Shown piece after piece: positions 17,644 to 26,832 of a stretch of 64,000 bases of DNA; within the stretch, counting starts at the first letter, position 1; every line of letters begins with the position of its first letter. This DNA comes from Rhodothalassiaceae bacterium (GTDB taxonomy: Bacteria > Pseudomonadota > Alphaproteobacteria > Sphingomonadales > Rhodothalassiaceae), in the NCBI GenBank assembly GCA_026004935.1, contig BPKC01000001.1, forward strand, positions 868,001 to 932,000, given 5' to 3'. The notes beneath the pieces were generated by a model. The model worked only from the letters and a program-made list of their open reading frames with translations, was not told where the DNA came from and ran no database searches. The translations under genes and the position numbers were made by a program.

Positions 17644-18222
17644 TCATGGATAGAGCCAGGTCATCGTCCAGCCGCCCGCCTCGTCCCGGCGGAACAGCCG
17701 CCGCTCGTGCCAGCGGAAGGGCTGCTCCTCCCAGAACTCGATGGCCTCCGGTTCGACCCTGAAGCCGGACCAGAAGGGCGGCCGAGGCACGGGGCCGTCC
17801 GCGAAGCGCCGCGTGATCTCCTCGAGCCGCCGCTCGAAATCGGCGCGCCCGCCGGGCATCTCGGCCGACTGCCGCGAGGCCCAGGCGCCGAGCTGACTGC
17901 CGCGCGGGCGCGTGGCGAAATAGGCGTCGGCCTCCTCATCAAGAACCTGCGTCGCCAGGCCGTCTATGCGCACCTGGCGGGCCAGCGACTTCCAGTAGAA
18001 CAGCAGCGACACCCGCGGGTTCGCCGCGATCTCGCGGGCCTTGCGGCTCGCGAGATTGGTGTAGAAGACGAAGCCGCGCTCATCCCAGTGCTTGCACAGC
18101 ACCATGCGCACGCCGATGCCCTCCGGCCCGCCCGTCGCCAGCGCCATGGCGTTCGGATTGTCGGGCTCGGCCAGCTCCGCCTGCCGGTACCACTCGGCGA
18201 ACAGCGAGAAGGGCTCGTCCAT
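17644..18222 (-). CDS. pdxH: Pyridoxamine 5'-phosphate oxidase
   Basis: A 192-residue FMN enzyme for the last step of vitamin B6 synthesis and salvage (PNP or PMP to PLP). It shows NAMALATGGPEGIGVRMVLC, FVFYTNLASRKAREIAANPR, FYWKSLARQVRIDGLATQVL and the C-terminal family block ending RLFRRDEAGGWTMTWLYP. The start at 18222 (MDEPFSLFAEW) has a GGGAGAG site; an upstream in-frame ATG would add 40 unconserved residues. It is divergent from the DnaJ-like gene, a neighbourhood common in alphaproteobacteria. Confidence 0.96.
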   Translation of the reverse strand: MDEPFSLFAEWYRQAELAEPDNPNAMALATGGPEGIGVRMVLCKHWDERGFVFYTNLASRKAREIAANPRVSLLFYWKSLARQVRIDGLATQVLDEEADAYFATRPRGSQLGAWASRQSAEMPGGRADFERRLEEITRRFADGPVPRPPFWSGFRVEPEAIEFWEEQPFRWHERRLFRRDEAGGWTMTWLYP

Positions 18223-18340
18223 CGCGTCTCTCCCGTCGGGGCCCGATCGGCTTGCATCGCGGGCCGGGCTCGGCGTATCGCTTTTCGGGCGAGGCGCAAG
18301 CCGCGTCAAGGCTTGCGTCAGCGGCATCACGAGAGCAGGC

Positions 18341-19240
18341 ATGCGGGATCCCTACGAAGTGCTCGGCGTGTCCGAGACCGCCAGCGCCGACGACATCAAG
18401 GCGGCCTATCGCCGGCTGGCGAAGCGCTGGCATCCGGACAGCAACCCGGGCGATACCACGGCCGCCGAGCGCTTCAAGGAGATCTCCGCCGCCTACGCCG
18501 TGCTCTCCGATCCCGCCCGACGCGCGGCCTTCGATGCCGAACGGCGCATGGGCTACCGCCGCGAGGCGACGGCGGGCGGCGCGGGCGGGCGCTTCTCCCA
18601 CGTTTTCGAGCAGGCGAGCTCGGCGCGCGACATCTTCGAGGAGATCTTCGGCCGCCGTCCCGATCCGGCCGACGGGCCGCCCCGCGCGGCGGGTAGCGGG
18701 CGGCGCTATCGCCTCGAGATCGACTTCATCGAGGCCTGTCTCGGCGCGAGCAAGCGGGTGGAGCTCGCCGACGGGCGCAAGGTCACCATCCGGATCCCGC
18801 CGGGCGTGACCAGCGGCCAGCGCATCCGCGTGCGCCGGCGCAAGAAGGGGCTGGCGGCGCTGGCCCGTCAGGTGGATGCGGTGATCGAGATCACCGTCAA
18901 ACCCCACCCGTGGTTCCGCCGCGCCGGCCGCGACATCCTCGCGCGCCTGCCGCTCGGGCTGGACGAGGCGGTGCTCGGAGCGAAGGTGAAGGTGCCGACG
19001 CTGGAAGGCTGGGCGACGCTGAACGTCCCGCCCGGCACCGACGGCGGGCGCAAGCTGCGTCTCAAGGGCAAGGGCGTGCCCGACGCCGAAGGCGGGGCGC
19101 GCGGCGATCTCATTTTCGAGGTCGAGCTGCGCCTCGGGCAGGCGGCCCGCGACGCCGCGTTCCGGGACGATGTGGCCGCCTGGGCCGCGCGCGCGCGGCC
19201 CGCACCGCCCGAGCGCTTCAGCGACGAGGACGGCCGATGA
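18341..19240 (+). CDS. DnaJ-like (CbpA-type) J-domain co-chaperone
   Basis: A 299-residue protein: an N-terminal J-domain (1-70) with HPD at residues 31-33 (RLAKRWHPDSNPGD), a short linker, then DnaJ C-terminal substrate-binding domains (YRLEIDFIEACLGASKRVEL; RIPPGVTSGQRIRVR; LPLGLDEAVLGAKVKVPTLE; LRLKGKGVPDAEGGARGDLI). It lacks the Cys-rich zinc finger of classical DnaJ and has almost no Gly/Phe region, as in CbpA or type II J-proteins. The ATG at 18341 is reached only 118 bases after the divergent pdxH start. Confidence 0.92.
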   Translation: MRDPYEVLGVSETASADDIKAAYRRLAKRWHPDSNPGDTTAAERFKEISAAYAVLSDPARRAAFDAERRMGYRREATAGGAGGRFSHVFEQASSARDIFEEIFGRRPDPADGPPRAAGSGRRYRLEIDFIEACLGASKRVELADGRKVTIRIPPGVTSGQRIRVRRRKKGLAALARQVDAVIEITVKPHPWFRRAGRDILARLPLGLDEAVLGAKVKVPTLEGWATLNVPPGTDGGRKLRLKGKGVPDAEGGARGDLIFEVELRLGQAARDAAFRDDVAAWAARARPAPPERFSDEDGR

Positions 19241-19256
19241 GGCCGGAGGCGTGAGC

Positions 19257-20153
19257 ATGCGCGGCGGGCGGCGGGCCGGCTCGTCTCCCGGGCGCCGTCA
19301 GCGCCGTCTTTTGCGCGACGGCCGGGAGGTGGCGGCCGAGGCGGTCCGGCGGATGTTCGCCACCCACGGCTTCGAGCACGCCGGCAACCTGGCCTTCCTC
19401 GGGCTGCTCGCCCTCTTTCCCTTCCTCATCGTGCTGGTGACGCTCGCGGGACTGATGGGCCAGACCGATGCCGGCGGCGAGGCGCTGCGGCTCCTGCTCC
19501 AGCTGATGCCCGAGCGCATCGCCCAGACTCTCTCGCGTCCCGTTGCGAGCGCCGTGCAGCATGCGGACGAGGCGATTCTGACGGGGGCGATCCTGTTTGC
19601 GCTGTGGGTGGCGGTGGACGCGGTGGAGGCCGCGCGGTTGACGGTGATCGAGGCGTTCGACGCCTGGCCGCACGCGATGCCCTGGTGGAAGCGGATCCTC
19701 GTGGATCTCCTGCTCGTGCTGCTGGCGGCGGTGGCGCTTGTGACCGTGATGTCGATCCTGGTGGCGCTGCCGATCGTCGTCGAGGAGGGCGCGGCGCTGC
19801 TGCATCTGGGCGCGGATTTCCCGGCGCTGGCCCGCCGGCTGCAGCTCGTGGCGGCGCCTCTGGTCCTGGGTGCGAGCATCCATCTCGCCTACCGTCTGTT
19901 CACCCCGCGCCTGCCCGTGCGGCGGGCCTTCCTGCCCGGCACGCTGTTTACGCTCGTCGCCGTGTGGGTGGCGGCGCGGCTGTTCTCTCACTTCCTCGCA
20001 CGGGCGCCGCGCTATGACGTGATCTACGGCTCGCTTGCCGGGATCATGCTCACCCAGATCTTCTTCTTCACGCTCGCGGCAAGCTTCATCTTCGGCGCCC
20101 ATCTCAACGCCGCCGTCACCCGCCACCGCGCACGCTTCACCCCGCGCGATTGA
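19257..20153 (+). CDS. YihY/BrkB family inner-membrane protein
   Basis: A 298-residue membrane protein with about six helices. It opens with a basic N-terminus (MRGGRRAGSSPGRRQRRLL), then the family motif HGFEHAGNLAFLGLLALFPF, and further helices such as LLLVLLAAVALVTVMSILVA. The C-terminal region APRYDVIYGSLAGIMLTQIF is the most conserved YihY element. A GGAGG site at 19245-19249 is seven bases from this ATG but only one base from an in-frame GTG at 19251, which favours 19257. The biochemical role of the family is unsettled. Confidence 0.9.
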   Translation: MRGGRRAGSSPGRRQRRLLRDGREVAAEAVRRMFATHGFEHAGNLAFLGLLALFPFLIVLVTLAGLMGQTDAGGEALRLLLQLMPERIAQTLSRPVASAVQHADEAILTGAILFALWVAVDAVEAARLTVIEAFDAWPHAMPWWKRILVDLLLVLLAAVALVTVMSILVALPIVVEEGAALLHLGADFPALARRLQLVAAPLVLGASIHLAYRLFTPRLPVRRAFLPGTLFTLVAVWVAARLFSHFLARAPRYDVIYGSLAGIMLTQIFFFTLAASFIFGAHLNAAVTRHRARFTPRD

Positions 20154-20252
20154 CGAAACCGCCGCCGGCAGTAGGATAGCGCGCCGATGACCGCCGGGGT
20201 GCGCCAGGATCGGCGCATCATCCGGGAAAAGGGAAAGACGGGGAAACACGCC

Positions 20253-21068
20253 ATGGCAGACGGGATCATGCGGGGCCGGCGCGGCCTCATCATGGGGGTG
20301 GCGAACGACCGCTCGCTCGCCTGGGGCATCGCGAGAGCCGTGCACGAGGCGGGCGCCGAGCTCGCCTTCACCTATCAGGGCGAAGCGCTGGAGCGGCGCG
20401 TGCGCCCGCTGGCCGAGCGGGTCGGGGCCGAGCTCGTGCTGCCCTGCGACGTGACCGACGAGGTCAGCATGGCCGCCGTCTTCGACCGGCTTGCCGACGC
20501 CTGGGGCAGCCTCGACTTCGTGGTGCATGCGATCGGGTTCTCCGACAAGAACGAGCTGCGCGGCCGCTACATCGACACGACCAGGGGCAACTTCCTGAAG
20601 ACGATGGAGATCTCCTGCTACTCCTTCACCGAGGTCGCGCGCCGCGCCGAGCCCTTGCTCAACCCCGGCGGGGCCCTGCTCACGCTCACCTACTACGGTG
20701 CGGAGAAGGTGATGCCGCACTACAATGTCATGGGGCTGGCGAAGGCGGCGCTGGAGGCGAGCGTGCGGTATCTGGCGAACGACCTGGGGCCGAAGAACGT
20801 CCGGGTGAACGCGATCTCGGCCGGGCCGATCCGCACGCTGGCGGCCTCCGGCATCGGGGATTTCCGCTACATCCTGAAGTGGAACGAATACAACGCGCCC
20901 CTCAGGCGCAACGTGACCATCGAGGATGTGGGGTCGGCCGCGCTCTTCCTGCTGTCGCCGATGGCGGCCGGCGTGACGGGCGAGATCCTCTACGTGGACG
21001 CCGGCTACCACATCATCGGCATGAAGCAGGTGGACGCGCCGGACCTCTCGCTCGCGCGGGACGACTAG
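20253..21068 (+). CDS. fabI: Enoyl-[acyl-carrier-protein] reductase (NADH), FabI
   Basis: A 271-residue short-chain-dehydrogenase-like enzyme completing each round of fatty acid elongation. It has the FabI NAD motif [40 protein letters not shown], and the Y-x6-K active site [20 protein letters not shown]. It ends with the family block [20 protein letters not shown]. The start at 20253 ([11 protein letters not shown]) suits the family. It is the first gene of a tightly packed operon with aroC, hemH and others. Confidence 0.96.
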   Translation: MADGIMRGRRGLIMGVANDRSLAWGIARAVHEAGAELAFTYQGEALERRVRPLAERVGAELVLPCDVTDEVSMAAVFDRLADAWGSLDFVVHAIGFSDKNELRGRYIDTTRGNFLKTMEISCYSFTEVARRAEPLLNPGGALLTLTYYGAEKVMPHYNVMGLAKAALEASVRYLANDLGPKNVRVNAISAGPIRTLAASGIGDFRYILKWNEYNAPLRRNVTIEDVGSAALFLLSPMAAGVTGEILYVDAGYHIIGMKQVDAPDLSLARDD

Positions 21069-21102
21069 GCGCGCACCCGCGAGGCGGAAGGCGGGGCGGG
21101 CG

Positions 21103-22244
21103 ATGTCCTGGAACAGCTTCGGCCATCTCCTGCGGCTGACGAGCTGGGGCGAATCCCACGGGCCCGCCATCGGCGGCGTGCTGGACGGCGTGCCCCCCGG
21201 CATCGCGCTCGCCGAGTCCGACATCCAGCCCTTTCTCGACCGCCGCCGGCCGGGGCGGAGCCGCCACACCACCCAGCGCCGGGAGGAGGATCGCATCGAG
21301 CTCTTGTCCGGCGTGTTCGAGGGGCGCACCACCGGCACGGCGATCGCCTTCCTCATCCGCAACACCGACCAGCGATCGAAGGACTACGCCGCGATCGCGG
21401 ACCGCTACCGGCCCGGCCACGCGGACTACACCTATGACGTCAAATACGGCCTGCGCGACCCGCGCGGCGGCGGCCGGTCGTCGGCGCGCGAGACGGCGGT
21501 GCGGGTCGCCGCCGGCGCGATCGCCCGCCGGATCCTCGAGCATCTCCTCGATGGCGGCGTGCGCATCCATGGCGCCGTCGTGGAGCTCGGCGGGCTGGCG
21601 GTGCCGGAGGACGCGCGCGATCTCGCCCGCGCCGCAGACGACCCCCTCTTCTGTCCGGATCCCGCCACCCGCGCGCGCTGGGAGGAGATGCTGGACGCCG
21701 CGCGCAAGGCAGGCGATTCGCTCGGGCGCCGTCGTGGAGGCGGTGGCCGAAGGCGTGCCGGCGGGGCTCGGCGCGCCGGTCTACGCCAAGCTCGATCAGG
21801 ACCTCGCGGCGGCGATGATGTCGATCAACGCCGCGAAGGGCGTGGAGATCGGCGCCGGATTCCGCGCCGCGCGGCTCAAGGGCAGCGAGAACGCGGACGA
21901 GATGGCGCCCGCAGGGCAGACCGGCATCCGCTTCCTTTCCAACCACGCCGGCGGGATCCTGGGCGGGATCTCGACCGGCGCACCGGTGGTGGTGCGGGTC
22001 GCCTTCAAGCCGACGAGCTCGATCCGGGTGCCGCGGCGCACGGTGACCCGCGCCGGCGAGCCCGCCGAGATCGTGACGAGGGGCCGCCACGACCCCTGCG
22101 TCGGCATCCGCGCGGTGCCGGTGGTGGAGGCCATGCTGGCGCTCGTGCTGGCCGATCACCTGCTGCTCGACCGCGCCCAGTGCGGCCGCGCCCGCCCGCC
22201 CGGGATCTCGCCGCTGCCGGGAGCACGAGGGGGAGGGGACGTGA
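21103..22244 (+). pseudogene. aroC: Chorismate synthase, frameshifted as read (probable sequence error)
   Basis: Chorismate synthase makes chorismate from EPSP. The N-terminal two thirds read in one frame from [20 protein letters not shown] through [20 protein letters not shown] and [20 protein letters not shown]. At about 21723-21727 the product jumps by +1: the frame of AGDSLG continues as [20 protein letters not shown]. Removing one G from the GGG restores it. The 3' part holds [20 protein letters not shown] and [20 protein letters not shown]. No stop appears in that frame before hemH; a second +1 change near 22180-22240 would end the gene at TGA 22242-22244, overlapping the hemH GTG as GTGA. 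This is an essential-type gene, so error is likelier than decay. Confidence 0.85.
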
Positions 22245-23233
22245 TCGGCGTCGTCCTCGTCAATCTCGGCACGCCGGATGCGCCGACGCCGGCGGCGGTG
22301 CGGCGCTACCTGCGGGAATTCCTCTCCGACCGGCGGGTGGTGGAGCTGCCGGCCGCGCTCTGGCGGCCGCTGCTCTTCGGCGTCATCGCGCCGCTCAGAT
22401 CCCGGCGCGTCGCCCGCCTCTACCAGGCGATCTGGGATGCGGAACACGATGACAGCCCGCTCAGGCTCATCACCCGTCATCAGGCCGAGCGGCTGCAGGA
22501 CCGGCTCACCGCCATGCTGGGGCGCGGGCGCGTGCGGGTGGCGCACGCCATGCGCTACGGCACGCCCGGGCATCCCCGAGGTCCTGGAGCCGGCTGCTCG
22601 CCGAGGGCGTCGAGCGGCTGCTGTTCGCACCGCTCTACCCCCAGTATGCGGGCGCGACCACCGGCAGCGCGCTCGATGCGCTGGCGCGCTGGATGAGGGG
22701 GCGCCGCCGCCTGCCGGCGCTGCGCACGCTTGCGCCCTATTGCGCCGAGCCCGCCTATGTCGCGGCGCGTGGCCGAAAGCGTCCGCGAGGGGCTGGCGGA
22801 GGCGGGAGAGGGCGCGCATGTCCTCTGCTCCTTTCACGGCCTGCCCGCAGGCCCAGGTGGCCGCCGGCGATCCCTACGCCGCCCACTGCGAGGCGACGGC
22901 GGCGGCCCTGCGCGCCGCACTCGGCCTGGCCGGCGGAGCGCTTCCATCTTGCCTACCAGTCGCGGTTCGGCCCGGCGCGCTGGCTCGAACCCGCAACGGA
23001 TGCCACCGCCCTGCGGCTTGCGCGCGAGGGTGCCGAAAGCCTCGTCGTCGTCGCACCGGGCTTTGCCGCCGACTGCCTGGAGACGCTGGAGGAGCTCGAC
23101 GGCGAGCTGCGGCGCCGCTTTCTCGAGGCCGGCGGGCCGGCGCTTCGTGCGCGTGTCCTGCCTCAACGCCGGTCCGCGCCACATCGATCTTCTCCAGCAC
23201 CTCATCTTGCGGGAGCTTTCGGGCTGGCTGTAG
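22241..23233 (+). pseudogene. hemH: Ferrochelatase, six frameshifts as read (probable sequence errors)
   Basis: Ferrochelatase inserts iron into protoporphyrin IX. The GTG start gives [20 protein letters not shown] after a GAGGGGGAGGGG site. Homologous segments then appear in successive frames: [60 protein letters not shown] with SFHGLPA, QVAAGDPYAAHCEATAAALR, ERFHLAYQSRFGPARWLEPA, and finally VRVSCLNAGPRHIDLLQHLI to the stop. Each change (near 22575, 22592, 22765, 22852, 22937 and 23140) is a +1 step, as if one extra base had been inserted. The reassembled protein has normal ferrochelatase length and motifs, including the SFHGLP active-site region. Confidence 0.85.
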
Positions 23234-23282
23234 TCTGCCGCCCGCGGCGCGGAACGTGCCGCGGCGGGAAGGAGGAACGGCC

Positions 23283-24312
23283 ATGGCCAGGAAGGCGCAG
23301 CGCGGGCCGATCGGGCGCTTGCTCACGCGTCTCGTGCAGCTCGTGATCGGTCTCGTCATCCTCGCGGTCTCGATCGGATACGTGTGGCTCTACACGCCCT
23401 CCATTCCGCGCGCGGCGCTCGAGCGGATGTATGCCGGGCCGGCCTCCCGGTTTCTCGACCTGCCGAGCGGCACCCGCATCCATTACCGGGACGAGGGCCC
23501 GCGCGATGCGCCGCTCACGCTCGTGCTGCTCCATGGCACCGCGAGCTCGCTGCACACCTGGGAGGGCTGGGTGGCGGCGCTGAAATCCCGCTACCGCGTC
23601 GTCACCATGGACCTTCCGGGCCACGGGCTCACGGGCCGCACGGCCGAAGACCGCTACGACCGGCAGGGCATGGTGGCGGCGATCGCGGCGGTGGTCGGAC
23701 CATCTGGGGCTCGAGCGCTTCGTCATCGGCGGCAACTCCATGGGCGGCGAGATGGCGATGGCCTATGCGCTCGCCCGTCCGGAGCGCATCGAGGGCCTCG
23801 TTCTCGTCGACTCGGCGGGGCTTTCCCTCGATCTGTCGCACCGCAAGGTGCCCATCGGCTTCCGGCTCGCCAGCATCGGCTGGCTGAGGCCGCTCATCGT
23901 CCGCATCACGCCGCGCGCGCTCATCCGGCGCAGCATCGAGGCGGTCTACGCGGATCCCGCGCGCGTCACCCCCGAGCTCGTCGACCGCTACTGGCGGCTG
24001 CTCAGGATGGACGGATCGCGCGAGGCGCTGATGAAGCGCTTTGCGGCGCTGACCGGGGAACCGCCCCTGCCGGTCGAGCGCATCACGCAGCCGGCGCTCG
24101 TGCTGTGGGGGCGCGAGGACCATCTGATCCCGCTTGCGGTCGGCGAGGAGCTGGCGCGCCGGCTGCCGCAGGCCGAGCTCGTGGTGCTCGACGGGCTCGG
24201 CCACGTGCCGCAGGAGGAGGATCCGGCCCGCTCGCTCGAGCCCGTGCGGGCCTTCCTCGGCCGGCTGGAGGAGATGAAGCGCGCGGCGCCGGCCGCCGGG
24301 GTCGAGACATGA
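23283..24312 (+). pseudogene. Alpha/beta hydrolase with N-terminal membrane anchor, one frameshift as read
   Basis: After a basic start and an anchor helix (LVQLVIGLVILAVSIGYVWL) the protein shows a lid-type alpha/beta hydrolase fold: LVLLHGTASSLHTWEGWVAA, then YRVVTMDLPGHGLTGRTAED. At about 23697-23703 the frame steps +1; deleting one G in GTCGGACCAT restores VVDHLGLERFVIGGNSMGGE, with the nucleophile Ser in GNSMGG. The rest contains LVLWGREDHLIP (acid residue) and LDGLGHVPQEE (His). A GGAAGGAGG site precedes the ATG. Its stop overlaps the nitrilase ATG by ATGA. The natural substrate is unknown. Confidence 0.85.
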
Positions 24313-25289
24313 AGGAGCCGCTTGCGCTGCCCTTCGATCCGGCCCGTCTGCCCCGGGCGGTGACCGTCGCCCTCGTCGAGGCCGCGCCCGTCTATTTCGA
24401 TGCCGAGGCGGCCCTGTCGCGTGCGCGCAGCCTCGTCACGCGCGCGGCTGCGGCGGGGGCCGCGCTCATCGCCTTCCCGGAGACCTGGTGGGGCGGCTAT
24501 CCCGTCTGGGTCGACACGGCGCCCGGTGCTGCGCTGTGGGAGGAGCCGGGGATGAAGCAGCTGCACCGGCTGATGCTCGCATCCGCGCTCGCCATGAACT
24601 CGCCGGAGCTCGCCGCCCTCGGGGAACTGGCGGCGGAGGCCGGCATCGACATCGCGCTCGGGGCCAACGAGCGCCACGGCCGCAGCCTGCTCAACAGCAT
24701 CTTCCTCATCGGCCGGGACGGGAGCCTGCGCGTGCGCCGCAAGCTGGTGCCGACCCATGGCGAGCGCCTGGTCTGGGCGCCCGGTCACGGCCAGGACTTC
24801 GCGCCGCTTGCCACGGGCTATGGCGGCGTGAGCGCCGCGATCTGCTGGGAGCACTGGATGCCGGAGCTGCGCGCGGTGCTGCACCGCGGCGGGGCGCTGC
24901 TGCATGTCGCCGCCTGGCCCGTCCTGCGCGAGCCCTATCGGCTCGCCAGCCGCCATTTCGCCTTCGAGGGGCGCCGCTTCGTGCTCGCCGCCGCCTGCCG
25001 GCTCGAAAAGGACGAGCTTCTCGGCGCCCTGCCGGCGGACGCGGATGCGGCGCGCGCCCTGCTGGAGGCCGTCCCGGCGGGCGGCGACGGGCTGGTTCTT
25101 GAGGGAGGCGCCGCGGTGTTCGGGCCGGACGGGCGCGAGATCGAACCGCGCGCGGCTGCCGACGACGGGCTTCATCTCTTCACCCTCTCGCCGGCCGAGG
25201 CGCTGGAGGCGGCGGCCAATCTCGATGTCGCGGGCCACTACGCCCGGCCGGATCTCATCACCGTGGCGGTGCGGGAGCCGGGCGCATGA
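24309..25289 (+). CDS. Nitrilase (carbon-nitrogen hydrolase, nitrilase branch)
   Basis: A 326-residue intact cytoplasmic hydrolase. The catalytic triad is visible: Glu58 in IAFPETWWGGYPVWV, Lys145 in RRKLVPTHGERLVWAPGHG, and the nucleophile Cys179 in SAAICWEHWMPELR. The C-W-E-H motif and the PTHGERLVW block are those of true nitrilases (arylacetonitrilase or cyanide-degrading types) rather than amidases or cyclic-imide hydrolases, so hydrolysis of a nitrile to an acid is expected. It overlaps the genes on both sides by ATGA. Confidence 0.92.
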   Translation: MKEPLALPFDPARLPRAVTVALVEAAPVYFDAEAALSRARSLVTRAAAAGAALIAFPETWWGGYPVWVDTAPGAALWEEPGMKQLHRLMLASALAMNSPELAALGELAAEAGIDIALGANERHGRSLLNSIFLIGRDGSLRVRRKLVPTHGERLVWAPGHGQDFAPLATGYGGVSAAICWEHWMPELRAVLHRGGALLHVAAWPVLREPYRLASRHFAFEGRRFVLAAACRLEKDELLGALPADADAARALLEAVPAGGDGLVLEGGAAVFGPDGREIEPRAAADDGLHLFTLSPAEALEAAANLDVAGHYARPDLITVAVREPGA

Positions 25290-26138
25290 GAATCGCCGGC
25301 CGCCAGCTGCCCGCTCTTCTCGCGCTCCTCGCTCTTCTCGCGCCGGTCATGCCTGCGCGCGCGGACGGGCCCGCACCGGAGATCACGCTCGCCGGCCCGC
25401 TCGCCCAGGGCGGGCTCGTCATCGGCCGGGCGCCGGGCTGCACGGCCGTGCGGCTCGACGGCCGCCCGATCAGGATCGATGCGGATGGCCGCTTCGTCCT
25501 CGGCTTCGGACGGGATGCGCCCCCTGACCATGTGCTTGAAGCCGAATGCGGCGGGAAGCCCGTGAGCCGGCCGCTCGTGGTCGCACCGCGGTCGTTTCCG
25601 GTCGAACGTGTCGACGGCCTGCCCGAGCGCATGGTCACGCTGCCGCCCGAGGACCTCGCCCGGCGCGAGCGGGAGATGGCGGCGATCGCCGCGGCACGGG
25701 CCGCGCGCTCGGATCTCGCCGACGTCTTCGCCGGGTTCATCCGCCCGGCCGAGGGACGCATCTCCGGCGTCTACGGCGCCCAGCGGATCCTGAACGGCCG
25801 CCCGCGCACGCCGCACTACGGGCTCGACATCGCCGCCCCCGAGGGCACGCCCGTCGTCGCGCCGGCCGGCGGAATCGTGCGGCTCGTCGACGACTTCCTG
25901 CTGGAGGGCCGCATCATCGTCATCGACCACGGCATGGGGGTGACATCGACGCTCTTTCACCTGAAGGACATCTGTGGTGGGCGAGGGCGAGCGGGTGCGC
26001 CGCGGCCAGCTCATCGGCCACGTGGGCCGCTCGGGGCGCGCGACCGGCCCGCATGTGGACTGGCGCATCAACTGGGGCGAGGTCAGGATCGATCCCGCGC
26101 TGGCGCTGACCCTGGCCGATGGGGACGGCGCGCGATGA
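25286..26138 (+). pseudogene. Exported M23 (LytM) peptidase-like protein, one frameshift as read
   Basis: A signal peptide (about 1-24, ending APVMPARADG) precedes an N-terminal beta domain and a C-terminal LytM domain. The first metal motif is HYGLDIAAPEGTPVVAPAGG (H-x3-D). At about 25973 the frame steps +1; removing the T in ATCTGTGG gives DIVVGEGERVRRGQLIGHVG followed by GRATGPHVDWRINWGEVRID. The usual H-x-H of M23 enzymes reads H-V-D here, a variant seen in some proteobacterial relatives. It is probably a murein hydrolase or an activator of one in the periplasm. The stop overlaps the next ATG by ATGA. Confidence 0.83.
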
Positions 26139-26832
26139 GGGCCCGCCGCCTTCACCCGGCATGGCTCGTCGCGGCGGCACCGGCGCTGTTCGCGGCCACG
26201 GCCCGGCCGGCTGCCGCCAAAGACGCCTGGGAGCTGTCGGGCAGCGTCCATGTGGCAAGCGACGAGCGCGACCGGGGCCTGTCGCTGACCGGGAAGGATC
26301 CGGGAGGCGGCGGCGAGCTGTTCCTCGACCACCGCGCCGGCTGGTTCCTCGGTCTCACGATCCGGCGCGTCGATCTGCCGAGCGGCGAGGAGGCGGAGAT
26401 CGCCGGCGTTCTGGGACGCACGGGTGCCGCCGGCGCCTATGACTGGGCGGTGAATCTCTCGTTCACCGGTCTTGCCGGCGGCCGCGGCCGCGTCTTCGCC
26501 GAGGCCGGGCCGAGGTCTCGCGCGACTTCGGCCTCGCCATCGCCTATGCGCGGCTCGCCGCGGCGCCGGACGGGCGCTGGCTGGAGCGCGACGGATTCGT
26601 GGGCGATGCGAGCTTCGGTCTCGAGGCGCCGGTGCCCCATGCGCCGCGGCTTGCGCTGTTCGCGGAGATCGGCGTCGAATGGCCCGCCGAGACCCGTGCC
26701 CGCGGCCACTGGCGGCTCGGCGGGCGCCTCAGGGCCGGGCCGCTGCTGCTGAGTGTGGCCTATGAGGACACGACGAGCGCGCTCCGCATCGGTCGCGCCG
26801 GGGTGCTGGCCCGGCTGTCACTGCCCTTCTGA
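26135..26832 (+). pseudogene. Predicted outer-membrane beta-barrel (Gcw_chp/TIGR02001-like), one frameshift as read
   Basis: A signal peptide (MRARRLHPAWLVAAAPALFA) is followed by alternating polar/hydrophobic strands. The start of the mature part, SGSVHVASDERDRGLSLTGK with DPGGGGELFLDH, matches the pattern of the TIGR02001 (Gcw_chp) outer-membrane family. At about 26507 the frame changes by one missing base: restoring GGGG gives FAEAGAEVSRDFGLAIAYAR, and the second frame runs to the stop with a terminal Phe (LARLSLPF), as in many outer-membrane proteins. It overlaps the convergent IMPase gene by 15 bases. Function is unknown. Confidence 0.65.
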
